Assembly (NCBI GenBank): GCA_021799555.1
Contig: JAJZAG010000008.1
Span: 1 to 27,886 of the forward strand
Length of the DNA: 27,886 bases
Direction of reading: 5' to 3'
Source of the DNA: Deltaproteobacteria bacterium
Lineage (GTDB): Bacteria > Desulfobacterota > Binatia > Binatales > Binataceae
The position numbers and the translations under genes are program-made. The notes beneath the pieces were generated by a model, which worked only from the letters and a program-made list of their open reading frames with translations, ran no database searches and was not told the DNA's origin. Positions 8,265 through 15,330 of this stretch are shown piece by piece. Every line of letters begins with the position of its first letter. Position 1 is the first letter of the stretch.

Positions 8265-8316
8265 GCCGGATCCGGAGAGACATAAGCTCTTCACGAGAAC
8301 CCCGGCGGGACGACAT

Positions 8317-9840
8317 ATGGGATTCGATCAATACGAACGTGGCTCTCGCCTGATGCCCGAGGATATCTATGAACGCATCGCCAGCCGTGCGAACACGAAG
8401 TTCAGCTTGTCGCGCCAGCTCGCTACCGCGTTGTTCTTTATTCTCGCAGTCGCCACACTGAACTACTATGCTCCGGCACATAGCAACTCAACCGAACGGT
8501 TCTATGCGTCGCTGATGCTGGTACTTGTGGCGGGGCCGCTGTGGCTGTGGAGGCTTGGAATCGATCACGACCCTCCCTTCATTGTTCTTCTGAGCGTGAT
8601 CTATTTCTATACGTACGGATTAGGGGTATTTTTGCTCAGATCGTTCTCCGGAAGTGTGTACGGGTCGGACATTTCGCCCCAGTGGGTTGAAGCAGCGCTT
8701 CGGCTATCGCTCGAGGGCATGGTCTGCATGTTAGCGGGCTACTACGCATGGCCGTGGCTGCCGGTAGCGTCGGTGATGCCGCGATTTCGCATGCGATGGA
8801 CCGATCGCCGCGCGGTGCGCGCGGCGGGTTACGTATTAGCAATCGGCGGCGTCGCCGCCTCGCTGGCGCAAATTCCCGGTCTGCCGAAATCCCTCGGCCA
8901 GCTTATGGTCTACGCGCAGGATAGCACTACTGTCGGCATGTGCATTTTGCTCGGTCTCTGGTTGATGGGAATGGTAGGTAACCGTCAGATGCTACTTCTA
9001 TTCGCCGTGCTCGTTCCGTTGCGTCTAGGGACGGGCCTGATCGGCGGCGCATCCGGTGGCGCAATATTCATAATCCTGACGCTGGTGTTGATGTACGCGG
9101 CGTTATCTCATCGAATACCCTGGATTCTGGTGCTTGCGGGCACGGCGGCGATGTTCGTAATTCGGCCGCTGGAGCTGCCGTATCGCGCCGCGACCTGGTA
9201 TCCGCAGGGCGAGCTCTATCACGCGTCGAATTTACAAAAGGCTGAATACATGTATGGTCTGATCGAGAGGACGGCCGTCGGCGGTGAGGTTCCGCCCGAG
9301 GTTCTGATTCAGGCAGCGGCGGGACGGTTGTCGATGTTCCCGATGCTGGCTGATGTGGTCTCGGAAACGCCATCAGTTATACCCTACTGGAGCGGGGCAT
9401 CTTATTATTCGCTGCCATTCAAATTGATTCCGCGAATAATCTGGCCGGGAAAGCCCGAGGAGGTCACTGGACGGACTTTCGGCCATCGTTACGGATACAC
9501 GCCCGTCGAAGATCCCGGCACGTCGATCAACTTCGCCCAGGAGGTTGAGCTGTACGCTAACTTCGGGTCTTACGGGGTGATTATCGGGATGCTCATATTC
9601 GGTATGATCTACCGGTCGCTCCTCTCGATGTTCGTGCATCCGCAGATGGGGTTCGGCGCACTCATCGCAGCGGTATTCGTGGTGAGCTCATTATTCGACA
9701 TTGAAACCGGAACAGGTCTGGTCTTTGGAGGCATACCGTGGACGCTCATCTATATCGGCGCGATAAACGCGTTCGTGATGCTGTTGCATTTTGAGATTTC
9801 TGACCTCGATCGGCACGCCGCCACGCCAGCCTTGCGATAA
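8317..9840 (+). CDS. Wzy-like oligosaccharide repeat-unit polymerase
   Basis: The product is 507 residues and very hydrophobic, with roughly 10-12 predicted membrane segments and a large polar loop in the C-terminal half. The motif PRIIWPGKP (residues 372-380), followed by the short GRTFGHRYGY section, closely resembles the PRxxWPxKP loop of O-antigen and exopolysaccharide polymerases. Such proteins join lipid-linked repeat units at the outer face of the inner membrane. ATG at 8317 follows a GGCGGGA-like site; ATG at 8353 is an alternative that shortens the cytoplasmic N-terminus by 12 residues. The next gene starts 5 bases after the stop. Sequence similarity among Wzy proteins is low, so the call rests on topology, the loop motif and context. 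Confidence 0.75.
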   Translation: MGFDQYERGSRLMPEDIYERIASRANTKFSLSRQLATALFFILAVATLNYYAPAHSNSTERFYASLMLVLVAGPLWLWRLGIDHDPPFIVLLSVIYFYTYGLGVFLLRSFSGSVYGSDISPQWVEAALRLSLEGMVCMLAGYYAWPWLPVASVMPRFRMRWTDRRAVRAAGYVLAIGGVAASLAQIPGLPKSLGQLMVYAQDSTTVGMCILLGLWLMGMVGNRQMLLLFAVLVPLRLGTGLIGGASGGAIFIILTLVLMYAALSHRIPWILVLAGTAAMFVIRPLELPYRAATWYPQGELYHASNLQKAEYMYGLIERTAVGGEVPPEVLIQAAAGRLSMFPMLADVVSETPSVIPYWSGASYYSLPFKLIPRIIWPGKPEEVTGRTFGHRYGYTPVEDPGTSINFAQEVELYANFGSYGVIIGMLIFGMIYRSLLSMFVHPQMGFGALIAAVFVVSSLFDIETGTGLVFGGIPWTLIYIGAINAFVMLLHFEISDLDRHAATPALR

Positions 9841-9845
9841 TCACA

Positions 9846-11069
9846 TTGGCCGGCGTAACGGTAAAGCCCGACGCGATCCAAGACGCGGCGCGCAAACTGC
9901 GCGTCTTGCACGTTAGCCCGTATTACGCGCCGGCGTGGGGCTACGGAGGGATCGTCGAATCGGTATCTCAGTTGGCACGGCATCTCGCGCTCGCTGGAGC
10001 CGAAGTCCGGGTGCTTACCACTGACGCGAATGGCTCGCGCCGCCTGAGCGAACGCGAGATGATCAACGAGTCGCCGATCGAGGAGACATGTTACTGCGCG
10101 CGGCGGCTCGCGAAATCGTTCGCACCCTCGATGCTGACCAGACTGCCCGCGATGGTGCGGTGGGCCGATATCGTACACCTACACGCCGTCTACTCCTTTC
10201 CGACGCTACCGACTCTCGCCTGCGCGCGAATTCTGAATCGGCCGCTGGCGTGGACGCCGCGGGGAGCTTTGCAGCGCTGGCAGGGCTCGCGCCGCGTCGC
10301 ATTGAAGACGGTGTGGGACAGGGTCGCGGCGGCGGTGTCGCCATCGCGGATGACGTTGCATCTCACTTCCGAGCAGGAGGCGCGGGAATGCGCCGGTTAC
10401 TTCCCTAACGCCGCGCGAATCGTCGTCGGCAATGGAGTGCAGATTCCCGAACGCGTCGCGCGCTCGCAGGCAGCGGACAAATTGCGAGTAGGATTTATCG
10501 GACGACTTGATCCGAAAAAGGGGATCGAGAACCTGCTCGAGGCGTGCGCGATTATCGCCGAGCGAAAAACGATCTCGTTATCCCTTGCGATAGCGGGGAG
10601 CGGCGCGCCGGCTTACGAACAGAAGCTTTCGCGGCGCGTGGCCGATCTGGCACAAAGCTGCGATGTAACGATGTCCGCCGAGGTGCGCGGCGATGCCAAA
10701 GAAGCATGGTTCGCCGCGCGCGACCTCGTCGTGGTTCCTTCGTTTACCGAGAATTTTGGCAATGTGGTCGCCGAAGCTCTGGTGCGCGAAGTGCCCGTGA
10801 TCGCGAGCCGCGGCACTCCGTGGCAGGGGCTCGATGAACATGGCTGCGGGCTGTGGGTTGCGAACGATCCTGAAAGCCTCGCCGCAGCGATCGAGCGGAT
10901 CGCGTCGATGCCGCTCGCCGAGATGGGCGCGCGGGGCCGCGCCTGGATGCTCGAGCAATACTCATGGGAGCGATGTGCGCACGACATGATCGTTTGTTAC
11001 GAAGAGATTCTCCGGCCGACGGGCCGCGCTGCCGCACAAGTTGCCGGCAGCGTGCGCAGCGCGCTCTGA
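9846..11069 (+). CDS. GT4-family glycosyltransferase
   Basis: From TTG at 9846, 5 bases after the polymerase stop, the product has 407 residues. No ATG or GTG lies before the conserved N-terminus (KLRVLHVSPYYAPAWGYGGIVESV), which contains the glycine-rich acceptor-domain loop, so TTG is the best start. The donor domain has LRVGFIGRLDPKKGIENLLEA (residues 213-233) and the intact E-x7-E motif (E302 and E310, in FTENFGNVVAEALVREVPVIA). These are hallmarks of retaining GT4 enzymes using NDP-sugars. The gene directly precedes the carbamoyltransferase and GDP-mannose 3,5-epimerase genes, so it is a candidate for transferring a GDP-derived sugar. This last point is inference. Confidence 0.88.
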   Translation: MAGVTVKPDAIQDAARKLRVLHVSPYYAPAWGYGGIVESVSQLARHLALAGAEVRVLTTDANGSRRLSEREMINESPIEETCYCARRLAKSFAPSMLTRLPAMVRWADIVHLHAVYSFPTLPTLACARILNRPLAWTPRGALQRWQGSRRVALKTVWDRVAAAVSPSRMTLHLTSEQEARECAGYFPNAARIVVGNGVQIPERVARSQAADKLRVGFIGRLDPKKGIENLLEACAIIAERKTISLSLAIAGSGAPAYEQKLSRRVADLAQSCDVTMSAEVRGDAKEAWFAARDLVVVPSFTENFGNVVAEALVREVPVIASRGTPWQGLDEHGCGLWVANDPESLAAAIERIASMPLAEMGARGRAWMLEQYSWERCAHDMIVCYEEILRPTGRAAAQVAGSVRSAL

Positions 11070-11093
11070 GCACACTCCACGGCCCCCGAACAG

Positions 11094-12839
11094 ATGCTTA
11101 TAGTCGGAATTAACGCCTATCACGGCGACGCAAGCGCCGCAGCAATCGTCGATGGGCGCCTGATTGCAGCGGCCGAGGAAGAGCGCTTTACCCGGGTCAA
11201 GCACGCGGCCGGATTTCCCGTCCATGCTCTGCGCTATGTTCTCGATGCCGTAGGCGCGTCACCGAGCGAGATCGACGTGGTAGCGGTCGCGCGCGACCCG
11301 TGGGCACGCCTGATGCGTAAGGCTTGGTATGCGCTGCGGATGCCGGCGCGCGCGGCGGGAAGGATCGGCGTGCAGGGTCACTTTGCCGCGATCGGCGCTG
11401 AAATCGCCCGTGCCTTGGGGGCCGGCGCCAAGAACTTCGAGGTCGTCCGCGTCGAGCACCATCTGGCTCATCTGGCGAGTTCTTTTCTGGTGTCGCCATT
11501 CGAGGAAGCGGCGCTATTTTCGATCGACGGACTCGGGGATTTTGCCTCCGCGATGTGGGGCGTCGGCCGTGGCTCAAGAATCGAGCCTTGGGGCGCGGTC
11601 GCATTTCCGCATTCGCTCGGTATCTACTACACCGCGCTCACCCAATATCTCGGGTTTCCACGTTACGGCGATGAGTACAAGGTGATGGGTCTCGCGTCGT
11701 ATGGCGAACCCGAGATGCTCGACGAATTTCGCCGGATCGTGCTTGGCCCGGAGGCAGGCCGGGGATCGTTCGCGCTTGATACTGACTATTTTTTGCATCA
11801 TCGCTCGACTGCGGCAATGACCTGGGATGGGGGCGAACCGGTAATTGGACGTTTGTATTCGAATCGACTTGTCGAGCGACTCGGAGCGCCGCGCGACGCA
11901 TCGGAGCAGATCGAAAAACGCCATCACGCGATTGCAGCCTCGATGCAGCGGCGTCTCGAGGAGGTGGTGCTCGAGAATCTGCGCCGGCTGCAGCGCACAA
12001 GCGGAATGCGCACGTTATGCCTAGCGGGCGGGGTTGCTTTTAATTGCGTGACTAACGGCAAAATTTTTGAAGCGACAGGGTTCGAGCGGGTGTATATCCA
12101 GTCGGCTGCGGGCGACGCGGGACTTGCGATCGGCGCCGCGATGGAGGCGTGGCATCGAAACGGCTCCCACCGGCGCGATTTCGTCATGGAGCACGCCTAT
12201 TGGGGTGCGGAGTACAGCGACGCCGAGATTGCCGTGGTGCTCGCCGCCGCTGCAGGCGAGATCGAGCGGCAGGGGTGCATCATTCGTAAGATCGACGCTC
12301 GACCCGAGTTGTTGAACCTGGTCGCCCGCACGATCGCCAGCGGTCACGTCGTCGGATGGTTCCAAGGTCGGATGGAATGGGGCCCGCGCGCGCTCGGTAA
12401 TCGCAGTATCCTCGCCGATCCACGCAGGCCCGAGATGCGCGAGATACTCAACAGCAAAATCAAACGGCGCGAGGCCTTTCGACCGTTCGCACCGTCGATT
12501 CTTGAAGACCGGACAAGCGAATACTTCACCCAGCCGCATCCGTCGCCCTTCATGCTGATGGCGTATTCGGTACGTCCGGAGAAGCGTGCGTTGATTCCCG
12601 CGACGACTCATGTCGATGGGAGCGGACGGTTGCAGACCGTCAGCGAGCGGCAGAATCCTCTCTACTATCAGCTTATCTGCGAATTCGAGCGTCAGACGGG
12701 AGTGCCGGTGTTGCTCAACACGTCGTTTAATGAAAATGAACCGGTGGTACAGATGCCCGGCGAAGCCTTGGACTGCTTTCTTCGTACTCGCATGGATATG
12801 CTGGCGATTGGATCATACATTATTACACGTGCAGTATGA
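11094..12839 (+). CDS. NodU/TobZ-family sugar O-carbamoyltransferase
   Basis: The 581-residue length fits the family. The N-terminal Kae1-like (ASKHA) domain begins MLIVGINAYHGDASAAAIVDG and keeps EEERFTRVKH, the metal-binding-type cluster HHLAH (residues 122-126) and LFSIDGLGDFAS. The C-terminal domain carries GRMEWGPRALGNRSILADPR (from about residue 425), then FRPFAPSI and VLLNTSFNENEP, all diagnostic for carbamoyltransferases. Family members use carbamoyl phosphate and ATP to carbamoylate sugar hydroxyls in Nod factors, aminoglycosides and bleomycin-type sugars. Here it lies between a GT4 gene and a GDP-mannose 3,5-epimerase gene, so a carbamoylated hexose in the polysaccharide is likely. 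ATG at 11094 has only a weak upstream ribosome binding site. Confidence 0.92.
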   Translation: MLIVGINAYHGDASAAAIVDGRLIAAAEEERFTRVKHAAGFPVHALRYVLDAVGASPSEIDVVAVARDPWARLMRKAWYALRMPARAAGRIGVQGHFAAIGAEIARALGAGAKNFEVVRVEHHLAHLASSFLVSPFEEAALFSIDGLGDFASAMWGVGRGSRIEPWGAVAFPHSLGIYYTALTQYLGFPRYGDEYKVMGLASYGEPEMLDEFRRIVLGPEAGRGSFALDTDYFLHHRSTAAMTWDGGEPVIGRLYSNRLVERLGAPRDASEQIEKRHHAIAASMQRRLEEVVLENLRRLQRTSGMRTLCLAGGVAFNCVTNGKIFEATGFERVYIQSAAGDAGLAIGAAMEAWHRNGSHRRDFVMEHAYWGAEYSDAEIAVVLAAAAGEIERQGCIIRKIDARPELLNLVARTIASGHVVGWFQGRMEWGPRALGNRSILADPRRPEMREILNSKIKRREAFRPFAPSILEDRTSEYFTQPHPSPFMLMAYSVRPEKRALIPATTHVDGSGRLQTVSERQNPLYYQLICEFERQTGVPVLLNTSFNENEPVVQMPGEALDCFLRTRMDMLAIGSYIITRAV

Positions 12840-12890
12840 ATTTGACACGTCAAAGCATCATTGAAATAATCATCGCACGTAGGGGTGCAT

Positions 12891-13883
12891 ATGGCGACGA
12901 AGGTTCTGGTTACTGGCGCTGGCGGCTTTATCGGCAGTCATCTTGCTGCATTTCTCAAGCAGCAGGGCTATTGGGTGCGCGGCGTCGATATCAAGGAACC
13001 CGAGTTCGCTCGCTCAGCATGCGACGACTTTCGCCTGCTCGATCTCCGGCGTTGGGAAAATTGCCTCGAAGCCACTCGCGGCATTGAAGAGGTCTATGCG
13101 CTGGCGGCGGATATGGGCGGGATGGGCTTTATTTCAGCGCATCACTCGCAAATTCTCTACAACAACGCGATGATCAATTTTCAAACCCTCGAGTCTGCGC
13201 ATAGCAACGGAGTTAAGCGTTACCTTTACAGCTCGTCCGCCTGCGTCTATCCCGAGTTCAAGCAGACCGAAACGAACGTCGTGCCACTGCGTGAAGAAGA
13301 CGCCTATCCCGCTCAACCGCAGGACGCCTACGGATGGGAAAAGCTCATTACCGAGCGGCTTTGTACGCATTATCGCGAGGACTACGGGATCGAAACGCGA
13401 ATCGTGCGCTTCCACAATATTTTCGGGCCCAAAGGCACATGGGAAGGTGGCCGTGAAAAGGCACCCGCCGCAATGTGCCGTAAGATTGCCAACGCCAAGC
13501 TGACCGGAAATCACGAAATCGAAATCTGGGGCGACGGTGAGCAGACCCGCTCGTTTTGCTATATCGACGATTGCGTCCTCGGCATCCACAAGTTGATGCG
13601 TTCCGACTATCAAGAACCGCTAAACCTCGGCCAGGATCGGATGGTCACGATCAACGAATTGGCCGATATGGTCGCCGGGATCGCTGGAATTTCGATCACC
13701 AAAAAACACGTCGTGGGACCGCAGGGCGTTCGTGGACGCAACTCGGATAACACGCGATTGCGCGCCATCTTGCGATGGGAACCGGAAATCTCTCTCGAAG
13801 AAGGAATGCGCCGCACCTACCTGTGGATCGAAGAGCAGGTACGGCAACAAATCGGAACCGGGCGCGCATCGGCAATCGCCTGA
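12891..13883 (+). CDS. GDP-mannose 3,5-epimerase (GME-like, extended SDR)
   Basis: The product has 330 residues. Its sequence follows the plant GDP-mannose 3,5-epimerase closely along its length: LVTGAGGFIGSH near the N-terminus, LAADMGGMGFI, SSSACVYPEFKQ, AYPAQPQDAYGWEK, RFHNIFGP, GGREKAPAA, WGDGEQTRSF and GVRGRNSDN. The catalytic residues known for Arabidopsis GME (C145, Y174, K178, K217) correspond to C118, Y147, K151 and K190, all with the same offset of 27. The enzyme converts GDP-D-mannose to GDP-L-galactose and GDP-L-gulose. ATG at 12891 is chosen because AGGGG lies 5 bases before it; the GTG at 12885 would overlap that site. The substrate would be GDP-mannose, shared with Gmd at 17712. 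Confidence 0.93.
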   Translation: MATKVLVTGAGGFIGSHLAAFLKQQGYWVRGVDIKEPEFARSACDDFRLLDLRRWENCLEATRGIEEVYALAADMGGMGFISAHHSQILYNNAMINFQTLESAHSNGVKRYLYSSSACVYPEFKQTETNVVPLREEDAYPAQPQDAYGWEKLITERLCTHYREDYGIETRIVRFHNIFGPKGTWEGGREKAPAAMCRKIANAKLTGNHEIEIWGDGEQTRSFCYIDDCVLGIHKLMRSDYQEPLNLGQDRMVTINELADMVAGIAGISITKKHVVGPQGVRGRNSDNTRLRAILRWEPEISLEEGMRRTYLWIEEQVRQQIGTGRASAIA

Positions 13884-13943
13884 CGCTCAGCCCACAAAGA
13901 GATCGCTATCGCATAGTAGTTACGCTCGCACGGAGCGTCTCGC

Positions 13944-15146
13944 ACGCGACTGCTTTTCCTAAATCGTTCCTTTTGGCCCGATCCTGAAGCGACCGGCCAG
14001 TTCCTCACCGAGTTGTGCGACGATCTATCGGCGCGCCATCGGATTACCGTGGTCGCCGGTCCCTCGCTGCACCGCGCCGCTCCGCAGCGGGCGCCTCTGA
14101 CCCGAGAGCGACGCGGCGAAATCGACATAATCCGCACTTGGGGCACGCGATTCTCGAAGTCGCGGCTCGCCGGGCGAATTTCCAACCTCGCCACTTATTA
14201 CACCCTTGCCGCATTAGCTGCCCTTCGGATTGATCGCCCGGATTTGATTGTCGCGGCCACCGATCCACCGTTGCTAGGCGCGTTGGGCGCGATGCTGAAG
14301 CGACGCTTTGGATGTCCGCTCGTGTACAACGTACGCGATTTGTATCCCGACATCGCGTACGCGAACGGCGGCCTCAAAAATCCGGCACTCCTCTCGCTTT
14401 TGCGCCGCGCAAATTCATTCACTTACCGGCATGCTGACGAGATCGTCACGCTGGGCCGCGATATGGCGGAGCGCATCATAGCCAAGGGCGTCCCGTCCGA
14501 AAAGGTTTCGGTGATTCCCGATTGGGTCGATACCATGCGGATCCGCCCGCTCGCGCATAATCCGTTTCGCGCCCGGTTCGGCGATCGTTTCGTCGTCATG
14601 TACTCCGGGAACATCGGCCTCTCGCAGCAATTGGAAATGGTGCTCGAAGCCGCCGCACGCGTTGCCGACCAGCCTGCAATTCTTTTCGTCCTGATCGGAG
14701 AGGGCGCACGCAAACCCGCTCTCGAAAAGCTTGCTCGAGATCGCGGTCTCGCCAATGTGATGTTCCTTCCCTATCGACCCAAAGAGGAGCTTGCCGAGTC
14801 GCTCGGAGCCGCCGATCTGCACCTGATTCCGCTCATGCCCGGCGCGGCCGGATGCTTGGTGCCGAGCAAGATCTACGGCATCCTCGCGGCCGGACGCCCG
14901 TTCGTCGCAATGATGGAGTCGCACGCCGAGGTCGCGCGGATAGCACTCGAATTCCACGTCGGCTCGGTCGTCGCTCCAGGTGATACGGCGGCGCTCACCG
15001 CCGCGATTCTGAGCGCGGCCGCCAATCCTGCCGAATTGCGCGCGATGGGCGTTCGGGCGCGCGATCTAGCAGTTCGAAAGTTCGACCGCGCTGTTACCAC
15101 GCGTCCTTTTGCCGCAACGCTCGAACGCCTCGCCCAAAGCACCTGA
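13944..15146 (+). CDS. WbuB-like GT4 glycosyltransferase without a canonical start codon
   Basis: The reading frame opens after a stop at 13917-13919. Translation from about 13947 gives RLLFLNRSFWPDPEATGQ and then FLTELCDDLSAR, which is the conserved start of WbuB-like (GT4) enzymes. Yet no ATG, GTG or TTG occurs before TTG 14013, which would remove about 23 conserved residues. ACG at 13944 sits 8 bases after GGAG (13932-13935) and gives a 400-residue protein of normal length, so I place the start there as a possible mutated ATG. CTG at 13950 is an alternative. Later features are VMYSGNIGLSQQLEMVLEAA and VPSKIYGILAAGRPFVAM, typical of the donor domain. The gene follows the epimerase by 60 bases. 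The family call is firm; the start is uncertain. Confidence 0.82.
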   Translation, partial: TRLLFLNRSFWPDPEATGQFLTELCDDLSARHRITVVAGPSLHRAAPQRAPLTRERRGEIDIIRTWGTRFSKSRLAGRISNLATYYTLAALAALRIDRPDLIVAATDPPLLGALGAMLKRRFGCPLVYNVRDLYPDIAYANGGLKNPALLSLLRRANSFTYRHADEIVTLGRDMAERIIAKGVPSEKVSVIPDWVDTMRIRPLAHNPFRARFGDRFVVMYSGNIGLSQQLEMVLEAAARVADQPAILFVLIGEGARKPALEKLARDRGLANVMFLPYRPKEELAESLGAADLHLIPLMPGAAGCLVPSKIYGILAAGRPFVAMMESHAEVARIALEFHVGSVVAPGDTAALTAAILSAAANPAELRAMGVRARDLAVRKFDRAVTTRPFAATLERLAQST

Positions 15147-15216
15147 ACACATACGTCTGAGGCAGTTTTACTTGGTTCGTTTTGCCTTCGCGATGCAGCA
15201 ATATCCGCATTGGGAC

Positions 15217-15244
15217 GTGAGAACAAGCAAATTAGGCTTATACT
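15217..15244 (+). promoter_or_regulatory. Candidate sigma-70 promoter
   Basis: GTGAGA (15217-15222) and TATACT (15239-15244) are 16 bases apart and match the -35 and -10 consensus at four and five positions. They sit in an AT-rich gap between two genes, in a window that is otherwise GC-rich. This could drive the fusion phosphotransferase gene separately from the upstream operon. No expression evidence is available. Confidence 0.4.
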
Positions 15245-15248
15245 ATGC

Positions 15249-15281
15249 TTTGATAACTTCTTGCGATAAAGTCTTATCAAA
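15249..15281 (+). promoter_or_regulatory. Inverted repeat near predicted transcription start
   Basis: TTTGATAA (15249-15256) and TTATCAAA (15274-15281) form a perfect 8-base inverted repeat with a 17-base spacer. It begins 5 bases after the predicted -10 element, overlapping the expected start point. That position suits a repressor operator or a 5' leader hairpin. The call is structural only. Confidence 0.4.
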
Positions 15282-15330
15282 ATTAAGTTAGGCTGTCGGC
15301 AGTAAGGGGGGGCAGCATCGCCTTTTCGTC

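Noticed and set aside
8266..8275. CCGGATCCGG palindrome before the polymerase gene
   Set aside because: A 10-base GC-rich palindrome is expected by chance in this composition and has no further supporting structure.
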